Below, in pieces: positions 1 through 9,917 of a DNA stretch of 64,000 nt (its first letter is position 1; each line of letters opens with the position of its first letter). The notes under the pieces were generated by a model. That model did not search any database, was not told the DNA's origin, and was given only the letters and a program-made list of their open reading frames with translations. Source of the stretch: Elymus sibiricus (Eukaryota; Streptophyta; Magnoliopsida; Poales; Poaceae); assembly GCA_039707655.1 (NCBI GenBank), contig CM077664.1, forward strand, positions 26,710,781 to 26,774,780, in the 5' to 3' direction. The translations under genes and the position numbers were made by a program.

Positions 1-117
1 GCGCGCCAACTTCTCACCACTCTTGGCGGCGGCCCTCTTTCGCTTCCTGTCAACGGCGCTCATGGTCGGCTCTTGGCTAGGGGCCCGGGCCCCCCTCTCG
101 CTCCTTGTTCTAGCCAT
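1..117 (-). CDS. Partial N-terminus of an unrecognised basic protein, cut by the left edge
   Basis: Seen: on the minus strand an ATG at 117-115 opens a frame that stays open for 39 codons to the window edge. The peptide is rich in Arg and Lys, with a basic cluster DRKRKRAAAK near residues 23-32 that could be a nuclear or nucleolar localisation signal. Upstream lies a GC-rich leader of roughly 120 nt with several CGCCGCC runs, and a TATA box at 264-269. This order of TATA, leader and ATG is what a plant gene start looks like. Inference: it is the first exon of a host gene whose body lies outside the window. No family can be named from 39 residues. An alternative start is the Met at residue 19. 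Confidence 0.5.
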   Translation of the reverse strand, partial: MARTRSERGARAPSQEPTMSAVDRKRKRAAAKSGEKLAR

Positions 118-263
118 CGACAGTGAGGGAGGCGGAGCCGGCAAAGCTCTGGCGGCGAAGCGATGGCGATATGGTGGTGGCGCGCTAGACGAGGCTGGCG
201 GCGGAGAAGGGGAGTGAAATGAGTAGAGGCGGGGGAAGACGAAAACCCCTCACTTTCCCTCCG

Positions 264-269
264 CTTATA
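264..269 (-). promoter_or_regulatory. Candidate TATA box of the left-edge gene
   Basis: On the minus strand the site reads CTATAAGC and lies about 150 nt upstream of the ATG at 117. That spacing allows a TATA-to-start distance of about 30 nt plus a leader of about 120 nt. The flanks are GC-rich. Confidence 0.45.
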
Positions 270-648
270 GCCACCCCGAAAACGCGTCGGTGCGTCGGGT
301 CGGGGAGAGATGGTCGGTATGGCCTCTCGTTTTTTTCCTCTTGTGCGGTTATGGACAGGGGCAATACAGTCCAACTACGAAAAACTGACAAGTGTAATTT
401 CAGATTTTAACGGTAGAAGACAGCAGAATTGACGGAAGTGCTATAAAAGGGAAAACAATTTATACTTTGTGTTAGATAAGGATGAAAAGAAATTCAATGT
501 TAAATAAGGAAACAAGTTTTAAAACTGTGTTATATAAGGAATTGTTTCTAGTTCAGAATCTAACCTCTCTTCAGCCCATCTGCGAGGCTCCATCATAGGA
601 AAGTACGACGAACTCGGAGCACCGAAAAGGGCGAACAGAAGGATATGA
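270..648. other. Spacer upstream of the left-edge gene, no gene seen
   Basis: GC-rich up to about 350 and AT-rich afterwards, with several short GTTAnATAAGG-like direct repeats near 470-545. It may include promoter sequence of the minus-strand gene. No coding frame here is convincing. It ends in the TGA target duplication of the next element (646-648). Confidence 0.4.
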
Positions 649-1431
649 GGCCAACTCCAATGCGCCGACGCATTTGGTCCGCGCTTGTCCGTTTGGGTCC
701 AAGCGGACAGAAACGACGGCTCAACGCAGAGACCCATCTCATTTTTCTGTCCGTTTTGTGTCCGTTTGAACCATTTTCTCCCCAAATTTGCGTCCGATTT
801 GGGTCCGAAGCGGACACAAACCAGACGTTCTTTGCGTCCTCCTCGTTCGTATGTATCCGCTGCAGGTGAGGTCTGGCCTATTTGTCATCCAAATGCGAGG
901 GGCCCACCCACCCATCCCACCCTTCTCACTCTCTCCTCCTCCTTTTTCTCTCTTTCTCTCCCACCCACCACCCACGCAGCCGCCGGGGAGCCACCCACGC
1001 AGCACGCGGCCGCCAGGGAGCCGCCACCGGAGCAACACCACGTGGCGCCGGGAAGCCGCCAACGCAGCACGCGGCCGCCGGGGCTGCGGAGGACGAGGCG
1101 CGGCCATGGATCCGACGCCGCGGCCATGGATGCCTCGCCGCTACCTCGCGTCCTCGACCTCGCCCTCCTCTCCATCCTGCTTGTCCGTTCTTCATGCCTT
1201 CTAGACGAGGGCGCGCACAGAGGGCCGCAGCGAGTGGCCGCCGCGGCCACTACCTCTGTTGCGGCCAGCAACAGAGCAGCTCCACTGCTAGATTTTTTTT
1301 TTCAAAGAGTTGGCTTGTCCGCCCCAAATGCGTCCAACGCGTTCGATGCACAGGCCATGTCCGCTGTCCGTTTTGGCGACACAAACGGACAAAAAAGGAA
1401 CAAATTTTGGGTCCCCCCGTTGGAGTTAGCC
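649..1431. mobile_element. Non-autonomous TIR DNA transposon, 783 bp
   Basis: The left end GGCCAACTCCAATGCG and the reverse complement of the right end, GGCTAACTCCAACGGG, form terminal inverted repeats. The element is flanked on both sides by TGA (646-648 and 1432-1434), which suggests a 3-bp target duplication. Inside the ends are inverted motifs around TCCGTTTG and CGGACAAA, and a proline-coding CCACCCAC/GCCGCC-rich centre. It encodes no transposase. GGC-type ends with a 3-bp duplication resemble PIF/Harbinger-type elements, but the duplication is TGA rather than the usual TWA, so the superfamily is uncertain. Long frames across it are composition artefacts. Confidence 0.7.
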
Positions 1432-1648
1432 TGATGAAATGGAAATGGCGGACGCCAATGGCTAGATCTTGGAAAGAGCTCTTTGCGGTTTGAAAGGTGG
1501 ATGCTGCTGTTGCTTGAGGTGGGTAACGACCACGAAGCACTGAATGCTTGAAGTGAACAGTACAAACGCAGTTATTACATCGGCTCGCATGCGGTCGCGA
1601 AAGTCTGTTCTGACATGGACGAAGAGACGGGCCGGCCCCCACCAAGCC

Positions 1649-2075
1649 TTGGGGAATATATCACATGATACCAAGCATCACATGATACAATGATATCATG
1701 TTTCAAAACTCGAATTTTGTGTTTCAAAAAATTTCAAAAAAAAAACTTGGATGTTCACAAGACATCTATCGACTATCCCTAAAAAATTCAAATCCAAATT
1801 CGAAATATACATGAAGAAACAAAAAAGACAAATCTACATGTGAATAGTGCCACATTTGCTTTCGTCTTTTGTGACACTATTCATGTAGAATTTGTCATTT
1901 TTATTTCTCAATGTGTGTTTCGAGTTTGGATCTGAATTCTTTACAGCTAGTAGACATATGTCTTGTGAACATCCACGATTTTTTTCGAAATTTTTTGAAC
2001 CACAAAAAATTGAATTTTAAACCATGATATCATGGTATCATGTGATGCCTTGTATCATAGGATATTTTCTCCCAA
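1649..2075. mobile_element. Fold-back MITE, long inverted repeat
   Basis: The two halves are near inverse copies. The left arm starts TTGGGGAATATATC and the right arm, read in reverse, starts TTGGGAGAAAATATCC. Both arms share CATGATATCATG, GGATGTTCACAAGACAT and a central block around AATAGTG with a short loop near 1855-1865. No coding capacity. Typical of palindromic MITEs of grass genomes. The target duplication is not clear, so the superfamily is left open. Confidence 0.75.
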
Positions 2076-2467
2076 GCCCCGTATAAGTCCACAGTCCCTT
2101 ACTAAATGGATGTGGTATTTACTACAATAAGTGGTGAGCCACGGATCGCGAGGTTTGGTGCAGCGGTGCAGATTGGCAGCTCATCTGCCGCCATGTTCCA
2201 TTCGTTCGCTTCCTGTTTGTCCTTGTTTTTTCCTTTCTTTGTTGGAGGCATAAAGTATCTGTCCTTTTTTGTTTTCGTTTTTCATAAAGAATCTGTCCTT
2301 TTCATTTTCCCTTAGAATAATAGCGAATCTGCCCTTAAAAATGCTGGGGAAGGTAATGGCTGGTGGACCCGGGAGGGAGGGAGGGAGAGACGGTCCAGTC
2401 GAGTCACGTCGTGACCTAATGGGGACCTGTGCCATTTGTTTGACAGTGAGTGAGCTAATCGGGAACC
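2076..2467. other. Unassigned spacer
   Basis: T-rich in the middle, with repeated ATCTGTCCTTTT motifs near 2258-2302 and a GGGAGGGAGGGAGA run at 2372-2387. No gene or element end is seen. Its right part (about 2418-2457) partly matches 3325-3357 on the other side of the SINE-like element. Confidence 0.35.
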
Positions 2468-3324
2468 TTTTTTTTAACAGGGAGAGAGATCCCGAAGGAT
2501 CCCGAAGTTTACTCAGTCCAGAAAGGTACAGGAATTTTTTACAAACAGGACCACAGATAAGCTAGATATTACAAGCAAGTCCCTAGACTTTGCAAGAAGG
2601 ACCCTAGACTGGAAACAAGAAAGCAATCGGGTCCACAATCGCCGGTCAAATCGCACCTTGCCGTTGCCGGCGACGATGCCACCTGGGGCGACGAGGCTGA
2701 CATAGCTGCAAGGTATGGCCTTCGATCAGTGGTTGAACTGCCTCCCAATTCAGAACTTAGCTGGGAGGAATAGGGGTGGCCGCCCTTCGGCCAGAAGGGG
2801 CGACGGCAAATCGGCGGCGGCCGGCCATCTTCCGCGGTTGCAGGCGCCAGCATCGTAGATCCACGAAGAAACCCATCGCGAATGAGCTCGAACCCGACCA
2901 CTGAGCCCCAGCCTTCCACATCTTCCACGCTCAAGCTCCATCTCCACGATGGCTTCAAGAACGGAAAAGAGGCATCTGGCCTTCCTCCGGATCAGGAACT
3001 CGGTGAGCGATTTATTGGGGCCTCCAATAACAGATCCACTCATCATTTTCAGCTCCGGCCACTAGAGCAACTGGACGACGGGGAGATCGACTTGGAAACG
3101 ATGGCTGCCGCTCGCAAGCTCCATCGCCCCTGCAAACCAGCACAACCAAAAACAGAAACAAAACCAAAACAATGGACACGCCCTCCCTCCTTTCCCACTC
3201 CGGCCAACGGCACCGGCGGAGGAGAGAGGGGGCCGACGATAACGGCACCAGGCCGAACCAGACAACATGAGCTACAGTAGAGAGGAGAGAGAGGTTGCCA
3301 CATGCGGAGTTGATCACGCATATA
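2468..3324 (-). mobile_element. SINE-like non-LTR retroposon, copy 1 (minus strand)
   Basis: Read on the minus strand it ends in a short A tail (complement of the T run at 2468-2475). Its 3' part matches the second copy at 4514-5471: both have TGGCCGAA.GGCGGCC, GGACCCGATTGC, a TTTGCAAA-like block followed by GGACTTG, and CCTGTT plus A at the end. The 5' part is GC-rich. Imperfect direct repeats with TGGGGACCT and GACAG.GAGTGAGC lie on both sides (about 2418-2457 and 3325-3357) and may be an aged target duplication. Frames inside (for example 2750-3046, minus) have no recognised domain. Inference: a non-autonomous retroposon mobilised in trans. The exact 5' end is uncertain. Confidence 0.6.
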
Positions 3325-3395
3325 TGGGGACCTAATGAGACAGCGAGTGAGCGAGCTCCAGAAATAAGCAAATCGACAACCATTTACTAGGACCT

Positions 3396-4499
3396 CACTA
3401 CAGGAATCAGGAAATTTGCCGTCCGTGGAGTTCTTTGCCGTCAGCTTTTCATTGTGGCTGACGGTAAATACCACTTTTACCATCAGCTGCTGACGGCAAA
3501 GAATGACTGACGGTGAAAACATATTTTGCCGTCTGTGTTTTTTCGCAGACGGCAAAGTGTGTCTTTGCCGTATGTTATTTTTCCGCAGACGGCAAAGAAG
3601 AAGCACACGCCATGGATCGATCCCACGGATCGTTGACGTGGCAGCCCACCCACCTAGCCCCACAGCCCCACCCACCCACCCACCCACGACCAAAACCACC
3701 AGAGCCCACCCACGACCGAAGCCACCAGAGGCCACCCACGAGATCCCTCCTCCCCCCATGCTTCCCCGCAGCGCTGCCGGCGCATCATCGTCGCGCACCT
3801 ATGCCGCGGTGCCGCCGCCTCTCCCGCACCCCCTTGCGGCCCGCCGCCTCTCCCGCACCCCCTCGCAGCCAGACGGGCAGCACGCACCAGCCAGGCGCTG
3901 CCCCCGTCGTCTTCCGGCTGGAGATGGAGCAACGCCGTATCCCCTGTGTCTTCTCGGTCCACAGGACCAGTGCCATGCCCCTGCTCCTCTCTTTTCCTCG
4001 CCGCGCGGGAGCTTGCCATGGACGCCGCCGGCCATCTCCAATGCTTTCCCCGCGCGGATCCGCCATCCTCCGTCCCGTTCCCGTCGCCAGGCGCTGCCGC
4101 CGTCGTCTTCCGGCTGGAGATGCCCCTGCCGACATGCCCCTGCGTCTTCTCAGTCCACTGGACCAGCGCCGATGTGGTCGGCTTTTTTTTTGTGAGGCTG
4201 CCGATGTGGTCGGATGGGTGGCGCTGCGACCGCGAAGGAGCTGGCCCACGGTGCTGCAGGTTCTGCAGCTGCTCAGGGAACAGGGCCCATGCGGTTTTTT
4301 TAAGTAAAATTAAAAACTTTGCCGTCTGTGAAGGGTGAGGCTGACGGCAAAGACGCGTCTGGCTGACGGCAAAGCGGTAGATTGGCTGACGGCAAAGTGC
4401 GCATCTTTGTCGTCTGTTATTAATCGGCTGACGGCAAAGCGGTAGTTCAGCTGACGGCAAAGTGATCCACAGACGGCAAATTACCTGATTCCTGTAGTG
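3396..4499. mobile_element. Small non-autonomous CACTA transposon, 1.1 kb
   Basis: It starts CACTACAGGAATCAGG and ends with the inverse, CCTGATTCCTGTAGTG. Next to both ends are many copies of TTTGCCGTC and its inverse GACGGCAAAG, the subterminal transposase-binding repeats usual in grass CACTA (En/Spm) elements. The centre is GC-rich, with the proline-coding block CCACCCACC and several CTTCCGGCTGGAGATG repeats. No transposase gene. A 3-bp target duplication cannot be confirmed: CCT precedes and ATG follows. It shares ends and subterminal motif with the large CACTA at 34743-42228, which could have supplied transposase when that gene was intact. Confidence 0.88.
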
Positions 4500-4513
4500 A
4501 TGAGACGTGAAAA

Positions 4514-5471
4514 GGCATATGTACGTTGGCAAGAAGCGTGTGTCAAATTCTTCTAAATTCATAGCCCCACCTCTCCCTCTCCCGAAGCCTCTCCACCGCC
4601 CCCGTTGAGAGTCGCCACCAACCGCCCGGATCCGGTCCCTCTCGCCGCCGGCGCTCGCGCTGGTGGATGTAGAGCTGGATTAGGATGCTGGTTCCCCTTG
4701 TACAACAGTAGATGTAGGTTTAGGTGTAGGTCCGGGCGTGGTCTCGTGTTTGCCCATGTGGCGTATGGCGTGATGCCATCCTGGAGCTTGTCCTTGGCGC
4801 CGGGGAGCGGTGCTGAGCATGGAAAACCTCGCTTGTTTGTCGACGTCCATGGAGGGCGGCGGTGGAGGTCGAGTCTCGCCGGAGCTCCTTCCCCAATAAG
4901 CCCGCGGTCTGGTGCTGGGCGGATTTCTGCAGGTCTGTTTCTGCCTTCCTCTTTTCTTGCCATCGAGGAGATGGAGGAGAAGATGGGAGGGGTGCAGCTC
5001 GGTGGCTATCTGCACGGCGGGGAAGTTCGGCTGCTGTGAACTTTGGGAGCGCATCCTTGGCGGCGCTTCGACGGTCTGCTACCATCGACCTTTATGGCCG
5101 AAAGGCGGCCGCTCCGAGTTCTGGCGTGTGCGGCTGATCTTCGGATCTTTGGCCGGTGTCAGCTCATCACTAACCTTCCGGTCGGGGTGCCAAAGGGGAG
5201 GCCCTTCAGCTCCAGCAGCGCGGCGTTCTTCGGTGGCTTCGTCCCATGTGGTGTTGTCCCCGGCGACGTGGTTGTTGGCCGCGACGACGCGAGCTTGGTG
5301 GTGATGGACCCGATTGCGTTTCTGTTCTTTGTTGTAGGGTCATGTTTGCAAAAGGAGAGGACTTGATTGTATTTCTTTTTCTCTTGGAGGTCCTCTATGT
5401 AAAATGTAACACCACCGCTCAAAATTAATGCAGCATATAGGTCTTTCGGGGCCCTTCCCTGTTCAAAAAAA
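4514..5471 (+). mobile_element. SINE-like non-LTR retroposon, copy 2 (plus strand)
   Basis: The element ends in an A tail (5465-5471) and is bracketed by an 11-bp perfect target duplication AGACGTGAAAA at 4503-4513 and 5472-5482. That is the hallmark of target-primed reverse transcription. The 3' half matches copy 1 (see 2468-3324). Its 5' part holds GC-rich sequence with several unsupported frames. It inserted 3 bp from the right end of the small CACTA element. No reverse transcriptase is encoded, so it must have depended on a LINE. Confidence 0.75.
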
Positions 5472-5482
5472 AGACGTGAAAA

Positions 5483-5800
5483 AGACAAAAATGACTCTTT
5501 TCAAAAACTTAAGCACAAAATGAATCCGATTTGAAAAGATTTCATAAAATGGCCCATTTTCATGACGCCTGGCCCTGGGGCGCCATACTAGACAACACGA
5601 TGCCCTGGTCAAGGGCGCCATGGGGTCAGTGCTGACCTACCATGTCGGACATGCCTGAAACCATGACGCCCCGGCCCAAGGTGCCATGCTCAATACAATG
5701 ACGCCCCATGATGCCCCGGCCCAAGGTGCCATGCTCAATAGCATGACGCCCCAGCTAGGAGCGCCATGGATGCAATGGCGCACATAAAAAGATGAGGCAG
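5483..5800. repeat. Spacer with a short GC-rich direct repeat
   Basis: The motif CCCCGGCCCAAGGTGCCATG followed by CTCAATA occurs twice, about 48 nt apart (near 5669-5695 and 5716-5742), within a set of ATGACGCC units between 5556 and 5755. A minus-strand frame reads as the repeat PWAGASWGV. No gene is supported. Confidence 0.5.
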
Positions 5801-5808
5801 TTCGCAGG

Positions 5809-6763
5809 CAGGGCCGTCTCCAGGAATTTGGGGCCCCGGTGCGAAATGGAAAACGAGGCCCTACTTTTTTTTTACAAATCATGTAACTAAAAAATAACAT
5901 AATTAGCAAAGCATACTGTCACTTAATTATATAGCTAAAAGAGTAAAGGTAGTACCAAAAATAAAATAAAATAAAAAACAGACCTCATGTTCTACTGAAA
6001 AGCATTATTCGACTGGTCTATGTATCCGTTCTCCACTGCTGTGAATTGTGATGCGATAGACTAGATCCAGTGAGAAATTCTTCTACTGCACATCGCCAAC
6101 AACAGGTCAAGTAGCTACCAAACAATCAAACCACTGAGCCAATAAACAATAGAATACGCAGAGAAAAAAAATTAAAAAGCCTAAAAACCAGTACGTGCGT
6201 GGATCACAAATTCACAGTTGATCTGCTGGCTCGTGGTGGTGGTATATAAGTGAATCACAAAATTCTAGTGATCCCTTATGTGTTTGCTTCCGTAATACTG
6301 TATAATAACACTGTTAGTACATGCGTGGATCACAAAACAGTTGACAGAACTCACTAGATGTGGAGGCGGAGAGCTTCTCGTCCTTGACTCTTCTAACAGC
6401 CCTGTCCAAGCAATCGGCGGCTCGGATGAACGGCCTAACGGGTCACAAATTCATGTCATTGGGACTCAGAACGGACGAACGGAGGAAACAGGTCATGCGG
6501 GTATAGATCTGCAGATGAAGACGAAGACATAGAACAGGGCAGCTGGGCAGGCGGCGCGCAAATGAAACGTCGACGCGACGGCTGGACCGGCGTCTAGGGG
6601 ACTAGTGAATAAGGGCGGAAGAGCGGGCAGTCCTTTTTCTCTGCTGTGATCCCTTGGTGGCCTGGCCTGAGTATAATGAGTAATGATACAACGATTTGGG
6701 GGCCCCCGTTTTTTTTTGGCCCTGTGCGTGTGCACAGCTCGCACATGCCTGTCGACGGGCCTG
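5809..6763. mobile_element. Non-autonomous hAT element, 955 bp
   Basis: A perfect 8-bp target duplication TTCGCAGG lies at 5801-5808 and 6764-6771. The ends are CAGGGCCGTC and, read inward from the right, CAGGCCCGTCGACAGG. An 8-bp duplication with CAGGG-type ends is diagnostic of hAT elements. The interior is AT-rich, with a direct repeat around GCGTGGATCACAAA at about 6196 and 6324 and a GGGGGCCCCC block near the right end. No transposase frame is visible. Confidence 0.85.
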
Positions 6764-6904
6764 TTCGCAGGGCATCCACGCATGCATCGCAAGAAGCAAT
6801 AAAAAGAGCAGCACGCGGTAGCAGGCTGGCAGCGCAGGCTAGAGTAAAAATAGATGGTTACTATTCACGCATGCATCTGCTAATACTCGTTGTCTAAATC
6901 AAAA

Positions 6905-7265
6905 ATATATTTAGTTGCCGAACTACAACTATCTGGTACTCCAAATTACAAATTAGTTAGTTACTAGATTACAAGTGCTTAGTTTCCACATTAAATCATG
7001 CTTAGTCACGAGATTATAAGGTGTTTAGTTGCCAAAAGTATAAACATGTTTAGTTGTCAGATTACAACTATTTAGTAGCCAAATTATAAATTAAGTAGTT
7101 GTCAGATTATGCAAGTACTTAGTTTCCAGATTAAAACATGCTTAGTCACGAAATTACAAAGTGTTTAGTTGCCAAAAGTTTAAATATGTTTAGTCGTCAA
7201 ATTAGATGTACTCAATTAGAAATAAAGCTTAATTAGTTGTCAGACTACAAGATATTTAGTTGCCA
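6905..7265. repeat. Tandem repeat of about 140 bp, roughly two and a half units
   Basis: The blocks GCTTAGTCACGA and GTGTTTAGTTGCCAAAAGT occur at about 7000-7040 and again about 140 nt later (7140-7180). Shorter TTAGTTG(C/T)CAGATTA units lie between them and on both sides. AT-rich, no gene. Confidence 0.65.
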
Positions 7266-9032
7266 ATTTAAGTTGCCAAACCGCAAAGCTGCGTGGTCCT
7301 CGCGACTTACCCCTTCGCCTCTCCTCCAAGCGAACAGACGACTAGGGTTTCTGTCTCCCGTCGGCAGCGCCGCCGATCTGCCATGTCTCTCGTGGCCTTA
7401 GGACCATGGGGGCACGGTGGATCCCAGCCTTTGTTGTTCTGGTGCGCTGGTCCTACGATGCCTTAGCACGACGATTTTCCAACTGTCTACTACAACAAGT
7501 TTTGCCTGACTCCGGCGAGGAAAGGGTGATGACAGCGACGTGCCTTCGGCTCGCTTCAGTGATTGTAGTTGTCGCTAGGTGGTCTACGGATCTGAATGTA
7601 ATTTTTATTATTTTTGATGTTCGTTGTATTGTCATGATTAACGAGGAATAGATCGCAGTGCCGATTGTTGCCAAAAGTTAGAAAGTACTATACTTTGTTG
7701 CCAGTTAAATCTTTGTCATCCTAGATCACAAGTTGTTTAACAGGGCTTGTCAAAAATAATATCCTGTAGCAGCCTGCCAAACGCATGTGTGCGTTCGAGA
7801 GAGGCATTGTAGTGCCTGTAGCCTTATAGGTTATAGCTCACAGTAGGTCTGTAGCCTAGCCTGGAGTGTCGACTCTAGTCTAACTGTGTAGGCTAGCCTC
7901 TAGTGTTCGCGCAGTGCAAAAAATAGATTCCATCGTGTCTTGCATGCCCTCGTTGCCCTGCGAGTATGCGCTCCTCTTTTTTCCCTGGCACGTGCTGCGG
8001 AACGGTGTGGCGTCTGGCGTGGTCTAAGCTAACAGTTGGTCTCGATCTGATTTCTTTTCACACACACACACACAACACTACAGGGACAGCAAAGACGGAG
8101 ATGGCTATGGTCATTTCGGATCGCATAACCATCGCAGCACGAGACAGTTCGAGGGCTTCGAAGAAAGGAAAGAGGCAGAGAGCGACGTCACGGCGGACTT
8201 GTGGGCTCACTATTTGGATAGAAAGATCACGTCCATGTTCGATACCGACGTGCGAACAAAGCTAGGGTTAGCAGTACTCTATCTACAACTACTAGTAAAA
8301 GAAAGAGAGGAGAGGGAAAATTCGCCTCAATCATCCAAGGACCACCACGGTCCCGTCCATCCGGCGGAGAAAACAGAGGAGGTCGGTAGGCATTTGTCAC
8401 CCGAAGTGTCGTTGTTCCAGGAGGCGATAGTTGCCACATTTGTGCAGGCAGGCCGGGTTCGGCGAGATCGTCTTTTCCTTTCTGCCCTGCCTAATCCCAC
8501 GCGACAGCAAGAGACATGGACGAACGGACATGATGATGGCTATACCTGTGCATCCTTCGGGCCGGGCCTAACCAAGCCCGAAGCAAAAACCCCAGGCCCG
8601 GGCCGGGTAGCCCATGGCCAGGTTTGGTGGCCATGGTAACAACAATAATAATAGTAGCACCATACCATTACCAAGTCAGCAAAACAACTAGCTGGCTGGC
8701 TAATCCACAACGACTAGTAGTACTAAGTAGAGTAGTAGCAGCTGCCGCTGTGCAGATTAAGCTGCTGCGTCGTGTTCCTTCCTTCCTTACCCATCGCCAC
8801 CTCTAGTTTAGCTGAGTGACCAAAAGATTCAGATAGCCCGGCCTAGTGGAAGTGAAAGCAAAGGAAAACATAATATCCATATGGATTTAAATGGACGATG
8901 CTTGATGATCATCGTAGTAGTAGCTGCTAGTTACTAGCAAGTGCTTACTGCAACACTAGCTATGTGAGTAGTAGTCGTGGTGGTGGTGGTGGTGGCAGAA
9001 GCTGCTGCCTCGATCTCGATCGTCGGGGAGAA
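7266..9032. other. Low-copy-looking spacer, possible 3' flank of the bZIP gene
   Basis: No gene could be supported here. A leader-like CTAGGGTTTCTG followed by an ATG lies at about 7340-7385, but the frame after it has no recognisable product. A CA-dinucleotide run sits at about 8061-8074. Copies of GGGCCGGGCC-type sequence occur near 8560-8620. The right part (about 8640-9032) is AT-rich with trinucleotide runs (AATAAT, GTGGTG). Since the bZIP gene is read leftward from 9711, this part probably includes its 3' untranslated region. No polyadenylation signal could be fixed. Confidence 0.4.
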
Positions 9033-9711
9033 TCAGAAGGGCGCCGAGAGCACCCTCTGCAGGGTCTTCTTCACCGGCACCGACACCTCCACTGAAGCCC
9101 TGAGCTGCCGCCGCCGCCGGCACGAGTGAGGAGGGACGAGTTAGCTACGGTGAGGAATATGGTTCGAAAAAAAAAAAGAGGATGATGGCAAGAAGATGGA
9201 TGGATGGATTCCGGTGTGGTACCTGGTCGTACTTGAGGCGGAGCTGCTCGTTCTCCTCGCGCAGCTGCAGCAACTCCGACTCGATCTGGGTGACGTGGGT
9301 CTGCTTGCGCGCCCGGGAGCGGGACGCCGACTCCCGGTTCTTGATCAGGCGCTTCTTGCGCCGGTCCACGGGCGCGGCGGCGCCGGCGCCGAGGGCTCCG
9401 GGACAGACTGCGGCGCCGTGCCCGAGGCACATCTCGCGCTCGAGCGCGCGGCGGGCTGGGCCGGCATCGAGGAGCGCGAGGCGGGGGAACGAGGCCGCGG
9501 CGGAGGAGAAGGAGGACGGGGATGCGGCCACACTACCGTAGCAGCCGCCGCCGGGGTGGAACGGGGATCCACCGGAGGCCGCGAGGAGGTTGAGGCGGGT
9601 GTTGAGGCTGAGCGCGGTGGAGATGGCGGCTGCGGACGGCGGCGGGGGCGAGACGCTGGGGCTGGTGGTGACGGCGGCCCACACGTCGCCCTCGTCGGCC
9701 TCCATGGCCAT
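9033..9711 (-). CDS. FD-like group A bZIP transcription factor, two exons
   Basis: Seen: exon 1 (9711-9223, 163 codons) starts MAMEADEGDVW and has a Ser/Pro/Ala-rich N-terminal half. From about residue 115 comes the basic region RRKKRLIKNRESASRSRARK with the N-x7-R signature, and then a leucine zipper (QIESELLQLREENEQLRLKY). A GT donor lies at 9222-9221 and an AG acceptor at 9106-9105. Exon 2 (9104-9033, 23 codons plus stop) joins in phase and ends in QRVLSAPF. Total 186 residues. Known: group A bZIPs of the FD type bind ACGT-core DNA and meet FT-type florigens through 14-3-3 proteins bound to a phosphorylated C-terminal RxxS/TAP motif; RVLSAP fits. Inference: a nuclear flowering or meristem regulator, apparently intact. 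Reading through the intron would replace the C-terminus, so splicing decides whether the 14-3-3 motif is present. Confidence 0.9.
9105..9222 (-). other. Intron of the FD-like bZIP gene
   Basis: 118 nt on the minus strand, from GTACCACACC to GGCGGCGGCAG. It separates codons cleanly (phase 0). A T-rich tract (complement of the A run at 9168-9177) lies inside. Confidence 0.85.
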
Positions 9712-9917
9712 GGCGTGGCGTCTCGCTGGGGCTGGGTGGGGTGTCTATGTATCCGATCCCTCCGGCCCGGGCGGGTGCGTTTGGGGCGGCCGCTTCTTTG
9801 CCACTTTTGGCCGAGACAGAGATGGGAATAAGTAGGTGGGCGCGCGCGCGGACACCGTCCGGAAGAAAAAACGCCAGCTCCCGTCCGGACGGAAAAACGC
9901 AAGGTAAATGTTTGTAC
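9712..9917 (-). promoter_or_regulatory. Upstream flank of the FD-like gene
   Basis: GC-rich sequence directly 5' of the bZIP start codon, with CGCGCGCGCG at about 9841-9850 and two CCGTCCGGA-type motifs at 9857-9893. No clear TATA box. Part of it (GTCCGGACGGAAAAACGC) also resembles 12530-12550, so transposon sequence probably begins within 200 bp of the start codon. Confidence 0.35.

Noticed and set aside
685..1434. 249-codon plus-strand ORF and several overlapping long frames
   Set aside because: They lie within a TIR transposon, are made of Pro/Ala/Arg/His simple repeats and occur in all frames on both strands, as expected for GC-rich repeats.
3654..4562. 302-codon minus-strand ORF
   Set aside because: It crosses the small CACTA element, its subterminal repeats and its end; the peptide mirrors CRQP-type repeats of the TTTGCCGTC motif.
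4605..5366. Overlapping frames of 107-144 codons
   Set aside because: They lie within a SINE-like retroposon with target duplication and are not matched in the second copy.
7406..7651. 81-codon plus-strand ORF after a leader-like CTAGGGTTT
   Set aside because: No recognisable domain, no convincing splice structure and a stop soon after; too weak to call a gene.
9196..9831. 211-codon plus-strand ORF
   Set aside because: Antisense shadow of the bZIP coding exon, which has a proper domain and splice sites.
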